Origin: a virus
IMG/VR virus record: IMGVR_UViG_3300022074_000347
Coordinates: 1 to 25,316 of that record
Strand: one strand, 5' to 3'
Length of the DNA stretch: 25,316 nucleotides
The position numbers and the translations under genes were made by a program. This document shows, one piece after another, positions 23,798-25,316 of this stretch (positions within the stretch are counted from its first letter, which is position 1; each line of letters opens with the position of its first letter). Below the pieces are notes generated by a model. The model made no database searches. It had not been told where the DNA came from and saw only the letters and a program-made list of their open reading frames with translations.

Positions 23798-25308
23798 TAT
23801 AATCGTCTAGATGTGATAGAAGACATTGATACAGAGCGACTGCCTTTATTTATTGGAACTGTTTTAGGAATCAATGCAAGTTGCTGTAATACTATAGGTA
23901 TTGGAATGATATCCTCCATAGTAGATGTCATTGCAACTTGATCTGATAAACCACCTGCACTAAACTCTGGTATAACATGACCACCCTGCATCATTTCTTC
24001 TAGATTGTTCTTTGTGGTAGTTTCTCCATCTTTAGTGATGGAAGATGTATCCTCTACAAGTACACCATTTTCAAATCTAACCGTTGATGATGTGGTGACT
24101 GTTTCTTTTTCCTTATCACCACCAGTAATCATTTTTACTATTGTACCGAGGTCTGGTAGTTTCTTGGCAAGTGCTTCTACTTTAGGGTATAGTTGACTGA
24201 ACCCTGGAATTTTTGCTATAGTATTTTGTTCAAATTCTTGTATCGCAGGAATGAAATCTCTTGCAAACATGAATGCATCAATACCCATTGACATAAATGG
24301 ACCAGGGACAAATCCAAATAGACCAGAGATATCAAGAGCACCAGACAATCCTTCAAGAGCACCTCCAATAACATCACCACTTGCTAATCTATCATATGCA
24401 AATAGCATGTTGACTAGACCACCAACCATAGGTAATGCTTTACTACCAATCTTTTTACCTAGAGGTCCAGGTTTTGCTAATGATAAACCTTTTGTCTTTA
24501 AATATTTCTCTACCATTGCACCTGCAGGTGTCTTCATTACCAAATTGTATAAGTTCTCACCCTGTTTCTTTGCAAATGCTATAATGGGATCAGTAAAAGG
24601 TTTAAGAGGTCCCAATACTCGTTTAACTAGTTGCTCCTTTATATTGTTTCCTAATTTATTAAGACCACCACCTACCCAGTCTCCTGCTTTTGCAAGGTCA
24701 CCTTTTATCTGTGCTAATTTTCCTGCACCCTTGCTCGCGAGCGATTTACCTATGCCTTTTATTTGTTTAAACTTTTTAAGAAGTTTTTGACCTATATCAG
24801 CATTCTGTAGTCCCTTTCGTATACCAGTAGCAGCACCTTCTATAGCACCCTTACCTTTCTTCATAAGCATGCTACCAAAATCATCTGCCTGATTCATTAT
24901 TCTTGCACCAAGACCCTTACCTCTTCCTGCTTTCCTTGTTGCAGTAGCAAAGTCCTCACCTGCATCTATTCTTTTTCTGGCATCAGCAATCGCATCACTA
25001 TCTAAACCTGCTTTCTTCATCTTTATCTCATCAGGAGTTGCCTTCCTGACCTTACCGTTATCTACTACCTCATCTGCCTTGAGTTTTTTCTTTGGATTCT
25101 CAGGATCAACTTCTGGTTTCTTCTTTTTCTTTTTGTCCTTTTGATCTTGCCTCTCACGTTCATCACCACCACCAATCATCCCTGCTAGAAGATCTACTCC
25201 TTTTAGGGCGAGTGCCATACCACCTATTGCTGCTGCAACCTTACCAAATCCTGATAGTCTTTCTAAAATATTTTTTTTCTCACCAAATAAATCATCAATG
25301 GCAGTCAT
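23797..25308 (-). CDS. Tape-measure-like tail protein (503 aa)
   Basis: A 503-residue protein from the ATG at 25308; no earlier start lies inside the window, though the frame is open to the edge. It has an N-terminal hydrophobic helix (VAAAIGGMALALKGVDLLAG, about 24-43) and a lysine-rich linker (DQKDKKKKKKPEVD). A long basic helical part follows (LLKKFKQIKGIGKSLASKGA), then a hydrophobic stretch around 290-355 (GGLVNMLFAYDRLASGDVIG, LFGFVPGPFMSMGIDAFMFA). The C-terminus has GGHVIPEFSAGG, similar to the GG units of the next gene. The sequence style (basic helices, hydrophobic segments, GG motifs) fits a tail-lumen or tape-measure protein working with the 596-residue neighbour. A specific name is not justified. 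Confidence 0.6.
   Translation of the reverse strand: MTAIDDLFGEKKNILERLSGFGKVAAAIGGMALALKGVDLLAGMIGGGDERERQDQKDKKKKKKPEVDPENPKKKLKADEVVDNGKVRKATPDEIKMKKAGLDSDAIADARKRIDAGEDFATATRKAGRGKGLGARIMNQADDFGSMLMKKGKGAIEGAATGIRKGLQNADIGQKLLKKFKQIKGIGKSLASKGAGKLAQIKGDLAKAGDWVGGGLNKLGNNIKEQLVKRVLGPLKPFTDPIIAFAKKQGENLYNLVMKTPAGAMVEKYLKTKGLSLAKPGPLGKKIGSKALPMVGGLVNMLFAYDRLASGDVIGGALEGLSGALDISGLFGFVPGPFMSMGIDAFMFARDFIPAIQEFEQNTIAKIPGFSQLYPKVEALAKKLPDLGTIVKMITGGDKEKETVTTSSTVRFENGVLVEDTSSITKDGETTTKNNLEEMMQGGHVIPEFSAGGLSDQVAMTSTMEDIIPIPIVLQQLALIPKTVPINKGSRSVSMSSITSRRL
23847..23854 (-). promoter_or_regulatory. Late-promoter-like octamer (AATAAATA)
   Basis: AATAAATA lies in the 3' end of the 503-residue gene, 49 bases before the ATG of the 596-residue gene. 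It matches 7 of 8 consensus positions but is in coding sequence, so chance cannot be excluded. Confidence 0.35.
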
Positions 25309-25316
25309 GGCACCAC

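Noticed and set aside
24251-24790. Open frame of 179 codons on the plus strand
   Set aside because: It is antisense to the 503-residue gene and has the low-complexity hydrophobic look of a shadow frame; all real genes here are on the minus strand.

Overview
This AT-rich window reads entirely on the minus strand and is most likely part of a T4-like myovirus infecting marine picocyanobacteria (Prochlorococcus or Synechococcus). The evidence is a gp5-type baseplate hub protein, a gp27-like hub protein, two tape-measure-like proteins, a run of tail-fibre-like virion proteins, a CpeT-type phycobiliprotein lyase (a cyanophage auxiliary gene), repeated T4-type late promoters (variants of TATAAATA), and tightly packed genes with ATGA or TAATG overlaps. 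No tRNA, rRNA, IS element or CRISPR array was seen. Family names come from reading motifs; no database search was possible.

Layout in the direction of transcription, right to left. (1) 25308-19939: two tape-measure-like proteins, the gp27-like hub protein, a small acidic protein and a CpeT-like lyase. (2) 19856-17292: gp5-like hub/spike protein without a recognisable T4 lysozyme domain. (3) 17290-15905: a consensus sigma-70 promoter (TTGACA, 17-base spacer, TATAAT) placed so that transcription should begin at or next to the A of the first ATG. It is followed by five overlapping or coupled genes, two of them very short (50 and 41 residues). (4) 15896-8355: a perfect late promoter, then large virion structural proteins (441, 495 and 1321 residues) and two small adaptor-like proteins. 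(5) 8371-3980: a small cysteine-rich protein, a 2OG-Fe(II) oxygenase and three tail-fibre-like proteins sharing an N-terminal module. (6) 3980-1: two unknown proteins, a U32-like/methyltransferase fusion, a second 2OG-Fe(II) oxygenase and a membrane protein cut by the window edge.

How it fits together: most genes build the tail tube interior, baseplate hub and fibres, and look late-expressed from short late promoters that often sit on or just after the preceding stop codon. The sigma-70 cassette is an apparent early island inside this late region. The enzymes around the fibre genes (two oxygenases and the U32/methyltransferase fusion) suggest chemical modification of a virion or host substrate, but the substrate is unknown. 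There is no stretch over 300 bases without a gene. The 16586-16833 interval, which could pass for intergenic, holds the two very short genes.
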